Notes: generated by a model not told the origin, from the sequence alone. A DNA stretch of 64,000 nt from Pseudomonas lundensis (GCF_001042985.1 NZ_JYKY01000020.1:35558-99557), one strand, 5' to 3'. Positions 8,846 through 18,220 are shown, numbered from the stretch's first letter. Numbers and translations: made by a program.

Positions 8846-9462
8846 ACGCTGCGTTGTCTCGCATAGGCCAGAAAACCGTCAATGTCGTCACTGCACAACG
8901 CACCGACCACTTGCTCGATCTCCGGTAATGGCCAGTCCCACCAGGCACTTTGCAGCAACGCGAGACGCTGCTCTTGCGGGAAGCGCCAGCGCAAAAAGCG
9001 CGCCGGATTACCGCCGACAACGGCATAAGGTTCTACGTCGCGAGTCACCAGCGCACCGGCTGCCACAATAGCGCCATGCCCGATGGTCACCCCCGACAAT
9101 AAGGTGCTGTTAGAGCATAACCACACATCATTGCCAATCACGACATCGCCACGGGTACCGTTGTAATCAGCGATATGTTGCGCCGATTTGAGCATGGCAG
9201 GAAACGGGAACGTGGTGACCCAATCAGCACGATGGTGCCCGCCCAAAAAAATGTTAACCCCCTCGGCGATCGAGCAAAAAGCCCCGATGCGCAAGGTTGA
9301 ACCTTCCTTCCAGTCGTGCACCTGCGGCAGCCCGTAGCTGCCATAGCCGATGGCGTAATCCGGATACTGTTGCTTGAAACGCGCGACACCCCGCTCAATT
9401 TTTGGCAGTTTTCGAATAGCGCGCTTGGCACGCTTTTCCCGATAACGCTCCAGCCATCCCAT
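8842..9462 (-). CDS. Hexapeptide-repeat acetyltransferase (CatB/XAT-like)
   Basis: With the start at 9462 (MGWLERY, preceded by GGGAG) the protein is 206 residues. It shows the left-handed beta-helix pattern of xenobiotic/sugar O-acetyltransferases: IGAFCSIAEGVNIFLGGHH with the candidate catalytic His, VVIGNDVWLC, and GHGAIVAAGALVTRDVEPY followed by VVGGNPAR. It starts 17 bases after the glycosyltransferase stop and is the last gene of the LPS operon, so a sugar of the core or O-chain is the likely acceptor. The positional set in P. aeruginosa lacks this gene. An in-frame ATG at 9543 would overlap the upstream gene and is less likely. Confidence 0.87.
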   Translation of the reverse strand: MGWLERYREKRAKRAIRKLPKIERGVARFKQQYPDYAIGYGSYGLPQVHDWKEGSTLRIGAFCSIAEGVNIFLGGHHRADWVTTFPFPAMLKSAQHIADYNGTRGDVVIGNDVWLCSNSTLLSGVTIGHGAIVAAGALVTRDVEPYAVVGGNPARFLRWRFPQEQRLALLQSAWWDWPLPEIEQVVGALCSDDIDGFLAYARQRSV

Positions 9463-9479
9463 AACGACTCCCGGTTCGC

Positions 9480-10364
9480 TCAGCTCTTTTCCAGCGGCGA
9501 AAAATACAACCGCCCCAGACCGCGCCAGGTTTTGCCGGTCCAATGTTTGAACGGGATCTGCTTGAGCAGCTCTCGCGCCAGCGCCCGGTCACGGTTGGCT
9601 GTTTTGAGGAACATGGAGTTGAGAAACTTGTACCGCACCTCGTCGTAGAGCGGGTGATCGCTGAACAGGGCGTAGATGCGCAGAATGCTGTCGATCATGA
9701 ACCGGTGATTTTTGTACGAGTTGGTCGCGTGCTTGCGGTATTGCGCCATCACCACGTTCAGGCCGTCGATAAAGTACCCGGCGTGGGTGATTTTCAGCTC
9801 GATGTACAAATCTTCCAGACGAATGCTCGGGTCAAACCCTCCCACCTTGTCCAGCGCTTCGCGGCGAATCATCAGCGTGGTCGCCGGCGGGTAAGGCTTG
9901 CGCTCAAGGAACATGTCATCAAAGTCCAGACGACGGAACGGCACATCACGGCGCTGGCGTTTCTCGGGATATAAATTGCCTTGGGCATCGATCAGTTCAA
10001 TGTTGCCCGCGCAAATACCGACTTCGGGTTTGCCGTCCATGTATTCCACCTGAACCGCAATGCGGTCGGGTTTCATGATGTCGTCGGAACCGAACGGTAC
10101 GATCAACGAACCCTTGGCCCGCGCGATAGCGCCGTTGAGGGTGTTGGTCAGGCCCTGATTCTGCTGCACGCGAAAATCAAACCCATGGACCGCCTGCAAG
10201 CGCTGGATACGCTCCACGCTGTCGTCGGTCGAGCCATCGTCGACCACCAGCAACTCGATGTTCGGATACGTCTGATCCAGAACGCTCTGAATGCTCTGTT
10301 CGATGTAGGGGGCGTGGTTGTACGAGGCGATGATCACCGTCACCAACGGTTGAGCGTGTGTCAT
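9480..10364 (-). CDS. wapR: Family 2 glycosyltransferase, probable LPS core rhamnosyltransferase (WapR position)
   Basis: The 294-residue protein is a GT-A inverting glycosyltransferase: VTVIIASYNHAPYIEQSIQ at the N-terminus, VDDGSTDDS for nucleotide binding and FGSDD near residue 92 as the DxD metal site. It is cytosolic and has no membrane anchor. In P. aeruginosa the gene in this position, PA5000, is WapR, the alpha-1,3-rhamnosyltransferase that makes the core form able to accept O-antigen. The symbol is given by position and family; donor and linkage are not visible in the sequence. It overlaps the upstream ssg-like gene by 4 bases. Confidence 0.8.
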   Translation of the reverse strand: MTHAQPLVTVIIASYNHAPYIEQSIQSVLDQTYPNIELLVVDDGSTDDSVERIQRLQAVHGFDFRVQQNQGLTNTLNGAIARAKGSLIVPFGSDDIMKPDRIAVQVEYMDGKPEVGICAGNIELIDAQGNLYPEKRQRRDVPFRRLDFDDMFLERKPYPPATTLMIRREALDKVGGFDPSIRLEDLYIELKITHAGYFIDGLNVVMAQYRKHATNSYKNHRFMIDSILRIYALFSDHPLYDEVRYKFLNSMFLKTANRDRALARELLKQIPFKHWTGKTWRGLGRLYFSPLEKS

Positions 10365-11512
10365 GAGCGTTCCTTGCGAGCCTGACTCAAGCCTGAGTCG
10401 ATCAAATCTAAATACGCCTGGCGGAACACCTCGATGTCATGGTGCTCTTGCAAATAGCGGTAAGCCTGTTCGCCCTTGGCGCGCAGGGCTTCGTCCGGCA
10501 GCGCCAGGTAGTCATCGAGCGCAGCGGTCAGGGTGGCGACATCGCTGGGTTTGACGGCCAGCCCGCCAGCGCCCTGAATCAACGGCAACATGGCCGGCAC
10601 CTCGGTAGCAATCACCGGCAGGTGGCCGCTCATGCCTTCCAGCAATGCCAGCCCCAGCCCCTCGGCCAGTGACGGCATGGTCCAGATGTCGAAAGCGCGC
10701 ACGTACTGCAAGGCGTTTTCCTGAAAGCCCAACAAATGCGCCCGGCCATTGAGGCCCAACTGCTGGATTTGCTCGCGCAAGCGCGACTCTTCTCGCCCGG
10801 CGCCAATGATCGCCAGTTGCGCGTTCGGGTATTTGTCTTTCAGAGCGGCAAAAGCCTGCAACAAGAAGCGGTGCCCCTTGATAGGCACCAGTCGCCCCAA
10901 GGCCCCCACCATGCGTGCATCTTGATCCAGCCCGAGCTTTTCGCGTGCCTGAACGCGCGGCAATTGCAGGGCTTCGGCCTGCTCAATGTCGATGGCATTG
11001 GTGATCGCGTAGGTATTTTCGTCAGTAAAGCCGCATTTGCAGTCCAGCAAGTACTGCTTGACCGCAGGCGACACGCCAACAAAACGCCACGCCTTGTCGA
11101 TCAGGCGCTTGGCCTGGCTGCGGCGATACACGCGATCGTATTCACCAAAGCCGTGGGAAATCCCCACGCACAACGGGATTTTCAGCCAGCGATTAAGCTG
11201 CAACATCATGTTGACCGGCTTGAAGCGGTTGCAGATCACCACATCGAATTGCTCTTTGCGGCAGAATTTGTACAGCGCCCACATGGCGCGGATGCGCATG
11301 CCTTTGAGCGCCTTGTCGCTGAACTCGAAGTACACGGAATGATCCGCCTTGCTCACCGGCTCACCCGGGCCGGGGCGCCCACGCAAAAATGCGGCGGTGA
11401 TCTCGTAACGCTCACGGGGCAGCGCACGCACGATTTGCTCGGCAAGGTCGGCAAAATCGTGGGATTTGACGTTGTAATCAGGCTGCAACTGCAAAACCTT
11501 GGAACGTTTCAT
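10361..11512 (-). CDS. ssg: Family 4 glycosyltransferase (Ssg-like, cell-surface sugar synthesis)
   Basis: The 383-residue protein has the GT-B/GT4 layout: an N-terminal Rossmann-like half that starts VLQLQPDYNVKSHDFADLA, and a C-terminal half with VGALGRLVPIKGH and the nucleotide-sugar motif EGLGLALLEGMSG (Ex7E). It corresponds in position to PA5001 (ssg), which in Pseudomonas is needed for normal core/O-polysaccharide and biofilm traits. It overlaps both neighbours by 4 bases (ATGA), so it sits inside a translationally coupled run. The sugar it transfers is unknown. Confidence 0.85.
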   Translation of the reverse strand: MKRSKVLQLQPDYNVKSHDFADLAEQIVRALPRERYEITAAFLRGRPGPGEPVSKADHSVYFEFSDKALKGMRIRAMWALYKFCRKEQFDVVICNRFKPVNMMLQLNRWLKIPLCVGISHGFGEYDRVYRRSQAKRLIDKAWRFVGVSPAVKQYLLDCKCGFTDENTYAITNAIDIEQAEALQLPRVQAREKLGLDQDARMVGALGRLVPIKGHRFLLQAFAALKDKYPNAQLAIIGAGREESRLREQIQQLGLNGRAHLLGFQENALQYVRAFDIWTMPSLAEGLGLALLEGMSGHLPVIATEVPAMLPLIQGAGGLAVKPSDVATLTAALDDYLALPDEALRAKGEQAYRYLQEHHDIEVFRQAYLDLIDSGLSQARKERS

Positions 11513-12393
11513 AGCTCTCCCCGGTGGAATCCGGTGGCATCAATAATCCAGGCGGGCTCTGCGGCCAGACGCTGGACAGTGACGGGATCGGGTATGGGCA
11601 AGGCCGCCCATTCATTGCGCTTCCAGCAGACGAAGTGAAAGTACGGAAAGGTGTGGTCACCGTCACGATCATTCGTTAATTGGCCGTTCTTCCAGAACCA
11701 TTGGCCCGGGAAATTTTCTGTGCCGTCATGCCATTTGATGCAGCCACCCGGCGTACTGAACGCCTCGGTGAAATCGCTGGTACGACGCAACGGGTTGAAC
11801 TTGCCCACAAGATCAAACAAAGGCTTCGGAAAATTCTTGCGCCACAAGAAGATGCGGCTGAATGCGCCTTCATCCAGCGCATGATGCTGATCATCGGTAA
11901 AACGCTGCTGCCAGTTTTCGATTTTCATGAACAGCTCGCGCTTGCAGCGCGTATTGCGCATCAGGCACAGATGGCCGGCCACGCGGCGCTCGTGGGTCGA
12001 GAACAGGTCATAGCGCGACAGGCGTTCAGCCGTGAAGTAGCTGCGCAAGTTGCCATACACCAGGTCAATGTCGCCAAACGCCCAGAAATCGTAACCCTGA
12101 AGGCGGTCTTCATGGATGTAACCCAGCGCGGGCTTGATGTCACACAACTTATAAGCAGCTTTGGGCGCGAAGTGGATATTCAGACGCTCAGACACAATGC
12201 GGCAATAGTCGCCAAAACTGATGCTCTGGATTGTTACGTTGGGTGGCAGGTTGTCAGGCACGCCGCAGTCGCTGAACAGCAGCCAGTCAATGTCTGGGTT
12301 GCGCCGGCAACTTTCCAGAAAAAAAGGCATCCAGAACGGCCACTGGCCGAAGTATGGAATGACAAACACAATACGCGGCGATGGTTTTATCAC
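11509..12393 (-). CDS. DUF6625-like putative glycosyltransferase
   Basis: I chose the GTG at 12393, which gives 294 residues beginning VIKPSPRIVFVIPYFG; the frame remains open upstream, but those residues run into the dnpA end and look non-coding. The protein resembles the DUF6625 family: IVFVIPYFGQWPFWMPFFL at the start and a DxD-type metal motif in FGDIDLVYGNL, followed by a His/Trp-rich C-terminal part. The DxD and the context between two glycosyltransferase genes argue for a nucleotide-sugar-dependent transferase acting on the LPS core. It has no strong ribosome binding site. The function is not established. Confidence 0.75.
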   Translation of the reverse strand: MIKPSPRIVFVIPYFGQWPFWMPFFLESCRRNPDIDWLLFSDCGVPDNLPPNVTIQSISFGDYCRIVSERLNIHFAPKAAYKLCDIKPALGYIHEDRLQGYDFWAFGDIDLVYGNLRSYFTAERLSRYDLFSTHERRVAGHLCLMRNTRCKRELFMKIENWQQRFTDDQHHALDEGAFSRIFLWRKNFPKPLFDLVGKFNPLRRTSDFTEAFSTPGGCIKWHDGTENFPGQWFWKNGQLTNDRDGDHTFPYFHFVCWKRNEWAALPIPDPVTVQRLAAEPAWIIDATGFHRGEL

Positions 12394-12457
12394 AGGGAAC
12401 TCAATGTAAAGGTCGAGATAGAGGGCAATGCTATGCCCCTGATTACGGTGATTCTTA

Positions 12458-13852
12458 TTATTTGAGCCGCCAAAACAACTCATGGCGGCGAACCGCTTTA
12501 CGGAAAAACTCGTTTTCACCCCAAGGCGATGGCTTTCGGCCAGCCAAGAGTGTCTGTATCGACCGCCGCACGCGGCGCTTGAGCGCTGCACGCGGTTGCA
12601 GGTCATGCATCATGCCCAACGCCATGGCCTTGTCACGCTGCTGCTCTGAACTCAACAACAGGCAGCAGGGCTGCAACGTGAGTGCGGTGTCGAACACCGG
12701 TGGCAACGCGATGCCATCACCGCTGTTGCCCATCGGCCAGCGGTCATTGTCATGCAAATGGTTGGCGTAGCCCAAGATCGTCTGCGGCTGCCACTCCAGC
12801 CCTTCAAGCGCCTCAATGACCGCTGCATGGGCGCAGACATGGTCGGGGTGTGGATCGATGGCGGGATGCGGCAATACCAACACATCAGGCCGGGCCCGCA
12901 AGATCAATGCGCGCACATCAGCCAACAGGTTGTTCCAGGTCGGCGCACCGTCCAGGTCACCTGGCAGTGCGAACGCGTTCAACTGGCGAAACAGCCGAGT
13001 ATCGGTCAGGTCGGCTTCGCGTGAAGGCACCGGCTGGTCAGGGGCTGCCTGCATGGCGGGCAGTTGCAGGCAGAAGTAGCCCAGTTGCGCGCATTGCGCT
13101 TCGGGCACCCCGGCCCAGCGCGGCACAGCCAGACTGTCCCAGGCGCGCAGACGGCCCTTGAGCCGAGCCGCTTCAGCGCGTCCAAGGCCCATCTGCTGAT
13201 AGTGCTCGGCCTCGATTTCGCCCGCTGTCAGGGTCACGATCCACGCCTCGTTGGCCTGACTGTACAAACCGAACGCCGCCAACTCGGCATCATCGGCGTG
13301 AGGCGCAATCACCATGACACGCTGCTCGCGGTAATCAGGCTGGCGCATAACCCACAGTTGAGGCGGGCCCATGACCCGGCAATAACGACCACGAAGGTTC
13401 AACTCACCTGCGATCAACGCGTCGGCATTGCCCGTGAGGTTCACATAGCGCAGGCCATTCACGCCCCGCTCAAAGGTTTGGCGGTCGTCGGAAAACACGA
13501 CAAACGGGTCGATAAAACGTCCCAGCCAGCTGCTTTTGACCTTGAGCGCGAGGATCAGGGTTTCGTTGCCGCACAGGTCAATGGGCGCGTCCAGTACCAG
13601 GCGACTGCCTTCAAGGCGAACAGCCGGGCACTCGCTATCAGGTGTAAAACGGTACTGATAGTCGTCTTGGGGCGCGTAAAACAGGTGGTCGGCAAACCAC
13701 GCTTCGTGGGCGATCCAGCCCAGGACGGCCAGTACTAACGGCAGCCACCAGGCCACCAGCACCCCGCAGGCAATCAGTATCACCAAGCCGATCAGCAAAC
13801 TGATGCGCTTGTTGCGTCGATGGCGCTTTAGGAGTTGTTGCTTGCGAGTCAT
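12458..13852 (-). CDS. dnpA: PIG-L family de-N-acetylase (DnpA)
   Basis: The 464-residue protein begins with two membrane helices (~residues 18-50), then a beta-rich region and a PIG-L/LmbE deacetylase domain with the zinc motif APHADDAELA and the second metal/catalytic part HPAIDPHPDHVCAH. Enzymes of this family remove acetyl groups from N-acetylglucosamine-type sugars. In P. aeruginosa the positional homologue PA5002 (dnpA) affects LPS and fluoroquinolone tolerance of persister cells. Its place within a core-oligosaccharide operon fits deacetylation of an LPS amino sugar. A 120-base gap separates it from mig-14. Confidence 0.88.
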   Translation of the reverse strand: MTRKQQLLKRHRRNKRISLLIGLVILIACGVLVAWWLPLVLAVLGWIAHEAWFADHLFYAPQDDYQYRFTPDSECPAVRLEGSRLVLDAPIDLCGNETLILALKVKSSWLGRFIDPFVVFSDDRQTFERGVNGLRYVNLTGNADALIAGELNLRGRYCRVMGPPQLWVMRQPDYREQRVMVIAPHADDAELAAFGLYSQANEAWIVTLTAGEIEAEHYQQMGLGRAEAARLKGRLRAWDSLAVPRWAGVPEAQCAQLGYFCLQLPAMQAAPDQPVPSREADLTDTRLFRQLNAFALPGDLDGAPTWNNLLADVRALILRARPDVLVLPHPAIDPHPDHVCAHAAVIEALEGLEWQPQTILGYANHLHDNDRWPMGNSGDGIALPPVFDTALTLQPCCLLLSSEQQRDKAMALGMMHDLQPRAALKRRVRRSIQTLLAGRKPSPWGENEFFRKAVRRHELFWRLK

Positions 13853-13972
13853 GACTGGGCTCTTGGTTGCTGGCGGTTTGCCTTTAGACGCGCGCTGACC
13901 CCGTGATGGCGTTAACCCGGTAGCTCACACACCGCACCGGCTGCATCGCGAGACGCGCGCTTGCGCGTCCAT

Positions 13973-14869
13973 TCACACCTTGAAGACAGGCACCGGGTTG
14001 CACCAGCGCTCTTTGTATTCGCGGTCGGCGCGGCCGAACGAGAACCGCAGAGGCTTGTCGACGCTACGGGCCTGTTCCCAAGCCGACTGGGTATTGAGAA
14101 AACTCAGCACACTGCCGGGACTGAACGCACGGGTTTCGGGGTCGACGCCGCCATTGACGTATTCGACGCTGATCCATTGCGGCGATTCAACCCGATACAC
14201 CAGCTGGATTGCAATCGGGGCATCGTTGAGGAAAATCACCGATCCCATCAAAAACTCGCGCAGCAGCTCAATCACCTCAGCCATACGCTCGGCCCCGGTG
14301 GCGACAAACCCCCAACGACGCAGAAACAAATCGCAATAGATTGCCGACAGCTCGACACTGGAAAACGTCGAAACCGGGCGTATCACGCCGCCCGCTTCTT
14401 CCAGCAAACGCAGTTCGCGACGCTGGTTGTAACGGAATTTCTTTGACAGCTCTTCCGGCGTGCGCGCCATGGCCAACTGTTCGGCTTGCGGCTGCAAGGT
14501 ACTGAAGCGCCCCTCATTGAGCTGCGACAAGTAGCGCCCACGATGGCGCAACGGCGCGTGTGCGTCTGCGGCGGCAGGCAGGATCAACTCGGCATTGCCC
14601 AGATCGAAGAGGCCTTTTTTGCCGTGACGCTTGAGCACATCTTTGGATAACGCCAGGTCGCGTCCCCAGGTCGGGATGGCAGCTTTCAGCTCGCCGTTGT
14701 GCTCCCAGGCCAGGTAACGCACCGGGATCCCGGCCAGCTCTGCCAGACGTTCCACCACCTGCGGGTGTGTCGCGACGCTGCCACCAAAACGCTGCCAGGC
14801 AGCGGCATAGGTGTGCGCGTCAACTGCGCGCCAGCCGCGCTCGCGCCAGCCTTGAAATCGATTAAGCAT
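13973..14869 (-). CDS. mig-14: Mig-14-like protein (GNAT fold, antimicrobial peptide resistance)
   Basis: The 298-residue protein matches the Mig-14 family in length and in the central GNAT-like region, including KFRYNQRRELRLLEEAG near residue 145 and GSVLSFLNTQ near 260. In Salmonella and P. aeruginosa (PA5003), mig-14 contributes to tolerance of cationic peptides; the biochemical reaction is not settled. The start ATG overlaps the wapH stop by one base, so it is translationally coupled to a core glycosyltransferase, which argues for a surface-modifying role. There is no signal peptide. Confidence 0.82.
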   Translation of the reverse strand: MLNRFQGWRERGWRAVDAHTYAAAWQRFGGSVATHPQVVERLAELAGIPVRYLAWEHNGELKAAIPTWGRDLALSKDVLKRHGKKGLFDLGNAELILPAAADAHAPLRHRGRYLSQLNEGRFSTLQPQAEQLAMARTPEELSKKFRYNQRRELRLLEEAGGVIRPVSTFSSVELSAIYCDLFLRRWGFVATGAERMAEVIELLREFLMGSVIFLNDAPIAIQLVYRVESPQWISVEYVNGGVDPETRAFSPGSVLSFLNTQSAWEQARSVDKPLRFSFGRADREYKERWCNPVPVFKV

Positions 14870-15999
14870 CAGGACTCCGCAGTCAGGTCGGTGACGTGCG
14901 GCAACTGCCAGAAGGTGTCGCGCACGGCCTGATCGCAGAAGCGTTCGTGCAGGCGCGCCAGCATCAGTTCACCGCACGCTTGACGCTGAGCGTCATCGAG
15001 TTGCGCCAAATGCTGTAAACCTTGAGCCAGATGATCGGCGTCGCCCAGCGGGAACAGAATCCCCACGCCCTCGACCACTTCCCTGGCACCACCGCACGCC
15101 GTGGCCAGCAGGGGAACACCCGCCGCCATGGCCTCAAGCAGCACCATGCCAAAAGGCTCGTGGTCCGAACTCAGCGCAAACACGTCGAAAGCACGGAAAA
15201 AGCGCCGGGCGTCGGGCACCTGCCCCAAGAAATTCACCTGAGCGGCGATCCCGAGCGCGTTGGCCAGTTCCTTGAGGTCCTGTTCCAGACGGCCCTTGCC
15301 CATGATCACCAACTGACTGCCAGCAGGCAGTTGCGGCAATGCCTTGGCAAACCCCTGGATCAGGGTGGCCTGGTCCTTGTCGGGATGCAGGCGGCCGACG
15401 TTGCCCACGATGAAGGCTTCAGCGGGCAGGCCAAGGTCGGCGCGAGCTTCGGCACGTGGCAACTGACTGGCTTGTACCGCCTGAATGTCGATACGGTTGT
15501 AGAGCGTACGAATACGCCCGGTCGGCCACTTGGGCAGGCACGCGCGCATGTCATCGCGCACTGCATCCGAGACGCCCAGCAGGCTCAGGCGCTTACGGAA
15601 CAGGTGCGCGAACAGCTTGCGACTGCGACGCTGGTAGTCGCCAAACGCGTGATGCACGCCGATCACCGGCAAGTCAGTGGCCAACAAGGCGATGTATATC
15701 GGCTTGAAACGGTGGGCGATGCAAAAACTGAACGAGCGCGAGGCGGCAATTTTGCGCATCTCGCGGATGGCCTTTAACTTCAGGCCACGAATGGCGCTGG
15801 AGCTGAATTCCATGAACAGCACTTCGTCCGACCCGCAGCCCGCCGCCACCTCGGGGTCGGCCGCCCCGGTCAGAAAGACCGTGGTGACCTTGTACCCGGT
15901 GCCCGCAAACAGGCTGGCGTATTGACGGGCGCAGTCCAGAAACGGCCCGTCATAGCCGTGGCAGAACTGCAACACATGACGCTCAGTCGAGCGAGTCAT
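14869..15999 (-). CDS. wapH: Family 4 glycosyltransferase, LPS outer core (WapH)
   Basis: The 376-residue protein is a GT-B/GT4 retaining transferase with FIVGNVGRLHPDKDQ, and HEPFGMVLLEAMAAG as the Ex7E donor-binding motif. It corresponds by order to PA5004 (wapH), a core glycosyltransferase that adds an outer-core hexose. It starts 17 bases inside the end of the carbamoyltransferase gene and is coupled to mig-14 at its own end. Family assignment is firm; the exact acceptor is inferred from synteny. Confidence 0.85.
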   Translation of the reverse strand: MTRSTERHVLQFCHGYDGPFLDCARQYASLFAGTGYKVTTVFLTGAADPEVAAGCGSDEVLFMEFSSSAIRGLKLKAIREMRKIAASRSFSFCIAHRFKPIYIALLATDLPVIGVHHAFGDYQRRSRKLFAHLFRKRLSLLGVSDAVRDDMRACLPKWPTGRIRTLYNRIDIQAVQASQLPRAEARADLGLPAEAFIVGNVGRLHPDKDQATLIQGFAKALPQLPAGSQLVIMGKGRLEQDLKELANALGIAAQVNFLGQVPDARRFFRAFDVFALSSDHEPFGMVLLEAMAAGVPLLATACGGAREVVEGVGILFPLGDADHLAQGLQHLAQLDDAQRQACGELMLARLHERFCDQAVRDTFWQLPHVTDLTAES

Positions 16000-17740
16000 A
16001 AGCGTCCGCGCCGTCTTTGACTACCAGAATGTCTTCCATGATCAGGTACTGCAGATCCGAGCCGAAGAACATGTTCAGTGCGTCGGTCGGTGAGCAAACC
16101 ATCGGCTCGCCACGGCGGTTGAGCGAGGTGTTCAGCGACACGCCATTACCGGTCAGCACTTCTAGGGCTTTCATCATGTCGTAGTAGCGCGGGTTGTATT
16201 CACGCTTGAGCACCTGAGCACGCGAAGTACCGTCTTCGTGCACCACTTCCGGCACACGGGTTTTCCATTCTTGCGCCACTTCAAAGGTGAAGGTCATGAA
16301 CGGTGCCGGGTGATCGACCTTGATCATCTGCGGGGCCACGGTGTCGAGCATCGACGGGCAGAAAGGCCTCCAGCGCTCGCGGAACTTGATTTGCTCGTTG
16401 ATGCGGTCAGCCACGCCTGCGCTGCTCGGGCATCCGATGATTGAACGGCCGCCCAATGCGCGCGGGCCGAACTCCATACGGCCCTGGAACCAGGCCACCG
16501 GATTGCCATCAACCATGATTTTGGCGATGTTTTCAGGCGTGTTGTTGATCTTGCGGTACGCCGGCTTGCCAGGGTGACGGGCACACGCGGCAATCACGTC
16601 TTCGTTGCTGTACGCAGGGCCGAGGTAGACGTGCTCCATCTTCTCGACCGGCACGCCACGGGCTTCGGACACGTAGGCTGCCGCGCCCACGGCCGTGCCT
16701 GCGTCACCGGAGGCAGGCTGCACGAACAGCTCCTTGACGTCAGGACGGGCGATGATCTTCTGGTTCAGCTTCACGTTCAGCGCGCAGCCACCGGCGAAGG
16801 CCAGCTTGCCGGTTTCCTTGAGGATGTCACCCAAGTAGTAGTCGATCATCTGCAGAGACAGTTTTTCGAACAGCGCCTGCATGCTGGCCGCGTAGTGGAT
16901 GTAAGGTTCATCGGCGATATCGCCTTCACGCTTGGGCCCCAGCCACTCGATCAGTTTTGGCGAGAAGTAGAACCCCTTGCCTTTCTCTTTGTAACGACGC
17001 AGGCCGATCACGTTGGCGTATTCGGTGTTAATCACCAGCTCGCCGTTCTCGAACGAGGCCAGACGCGAGAAATCATATTTGCTGGCATCGCCATACGGCG
17101 CCATGCCCATGACCTTGAACTCGCCGTCGAGCATCTCGAAACCCAGGAACTCGGTGATCGCGCCATACAGGCCACCGAGGGAGTCCGGGTCGTAGAATTC
17201 CTTGATCTTGGTGATCTTGCCGTTTTCGCCATAGCCGAAGAAGGTGGTGGCGTACTCACCCTTGCCGTCGATGCCGAGGATCGCGGTTTTCTCTTTGAAA
17301 CCCGAGCAGTGGTAAGCACTGGAGGCGTGCGCCAAGTGGTGTTCAACCGGTTCGATCTTGATTTTTTTCGGATCGAAACCCAGCTGCTCAAGGCACCAGA
17401 CAATCTTGTTGCGATAGCGCTTGTAGCGACGATTGCCCATCAGGATGGCGTCGAGCGCACGATCCGGGGCGTACCAGTAACGCTTGGCATAGTGCCAGCG
17501 CGCCTCACCGAACAAGCTGATCGGTGCGAAAGGGATCGCGACCACATCAACGTCAGAAGGCTTGATACCCGCCTGTTCAAGGCAGAACTTCGCGGACTCG
17601 TAAGGCATGCGGTGCTTTGCATGCTTGTCGCGGACAAAACGCTCTTCTTCGGCCGCTGCTACCAGCTTGCCGTCGATATAGAGGGCCGCTGAGGGGTCAT
17701 GGCTCAGGGCGCCGGACAGGCCAAGAATCGTCAATGCCAC
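15983..17740 (-). CDS. wapO: LPS carbamoyltransferase (NodU/CmcH family, WapO)
   Basis: The 585-residue protein starts with GTG (17740), with AGAGG a few bases upstream. It has the NodU/CmcH two-domain layout: an ASKHA-like N-terminal part with SGALSHDPSAALYIDGK and EHHLAHASSAYH, and a C-terminal part with FGPRALGGRSIIG. Such enzymes transfer a carbamoyl group from carbamoyl phosphate to a sugar. In P. aeruginosa WapO (PA5005) carbamoylates heptose II of the inner core. It heads the 17740-to-8842 operon here, because unrelated plus-strand genes lie upstream, so its promoter should lie within 17741-18393. Confidence 0.92.
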   Translation of the reverse strand: MALTILGLSGALSHDPSAALYIDGKLVAAAEEERFVRDKHAKHRMPYESAKFCLEQAGIKPSDVDVVAIPFAPISLFGEARWHYAKRYWYAPDRALDAILMGNRRYKRYRNKIVWCLEQLGFDPKKIKIEPVEHHLAHASSAYHCSGFKEKTAILGIDGKGEYATTFFGYGENGKITKIKEFYDPDSLGGLYGAITEFLGFEMLDGEFKVMGMAPYGDASKYDFSRLASFENGELVINTEYANVIGLRRYKEKGKGFYFSPKLIEWLGPKREGDIADEPYIHYAASMQALFEKLSLQMIDYYLGDILKETGKLAFAGGCALNVKLNQKIIARPDVKELFVQPASGDAGTAVGAAAYVSEARGVPVEKMEHVYLGPAYSNEDVIAACARHPGKPAYRKINNTPENIAKIMVDGNPVAWFQGRMEFGPRALGGRSIIGCPSSAGVADRINEQIKFRERWRPFCPSMLDTVAPQMIKVDHPAPFMTFTFEVAQEWKTRVPEVVHEDGTSRAQVLKREYNPRYYDMMKALEVLTGNGVSLNTSLNRRGEPMVCSPTDALNMFFGSDLQYLIMEDILVVKDGADAYDSLD

Positions 17741-17893
17741 AGGTTGTGCCTCTTTTGAATGCAGGCAGGCGGCGGGCGCCTGAAAAAATGAAGTGCTTCC
17801 TGCACAGCAGGAAACAACTAAAGGGCGGGATTATAGCGTAAAGAGTGCCGCAATGACCCAGCGCTATTTGCCGCGCCCTGGCGCCCTGCCCGT

Positions 17894-18220
17894 CTACTTC
17901 AATAGCAAGCTGCCATCGCGGTTCTGCAGAAAAATCGTGTAGGGCAGCACCACCGAGTCGACGACCGCGCTGGCCAGCACGTCAAAAAAGAAAATCGGCA
18001 CAAACCCTTCGGGCACGCCACTGACGGTATTGGGCGTGGCATTCAGCACACACAGGTCGAACGCCACGCCGCTATAAACACGCGGCACCGACTCACAATA
18101 GGTGCGCTGTTTTTTCAGGTCCCGGACCACGCTCGCATCGCTGCCGATCAGGGTTTTGGCGGTTCCGCAGCCGATCAACAGGCACGGCAAGACACACAAC
18201 AACGCACGTTTGCAGGTCAT
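17894..18220 (-). CDS. YceK/YidQ-like lipoprotein
   Basis: The ATG at 18220 has GGAG eight bases upstream and gives 108 residues. The N-terminus is a lipoprotein signal (KRALLCVLPCLLIGC, lipid-modified Cys near residue 20). The mature part has two Cys (YCESVPRVYSGVAFDLC) and a hydrophobic FVPIFFFDVLASAVVDSVVLPYT, typical of the small YceK/YidQ family of unknown function. It is probably attached to the outer or inner membrane. It lies between the carbamoyltransferase and the TonB receptor, diverging from the latter by 173 bases. Confidence 0.8.
   Translation of the reverse strand: MTCKRALLCVLPCLLIGCGTAKTLIGSDASVVRDLKKQRTYCESVPRVYSGVAFDLCVLNATPNTVSGVPEGFVPIFFFDVLASAVVDSVVLPYTIFLQNRDGSLLLK

Noticed and set aside
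12394..12606. Longer N-terminus of the DUF6625-like protein starting at 12606
   Set aside because: The extra 71 residues overlap the end of dnpA in another frame and do not resemble the family, which starts with the IVFVIPYFG strand.
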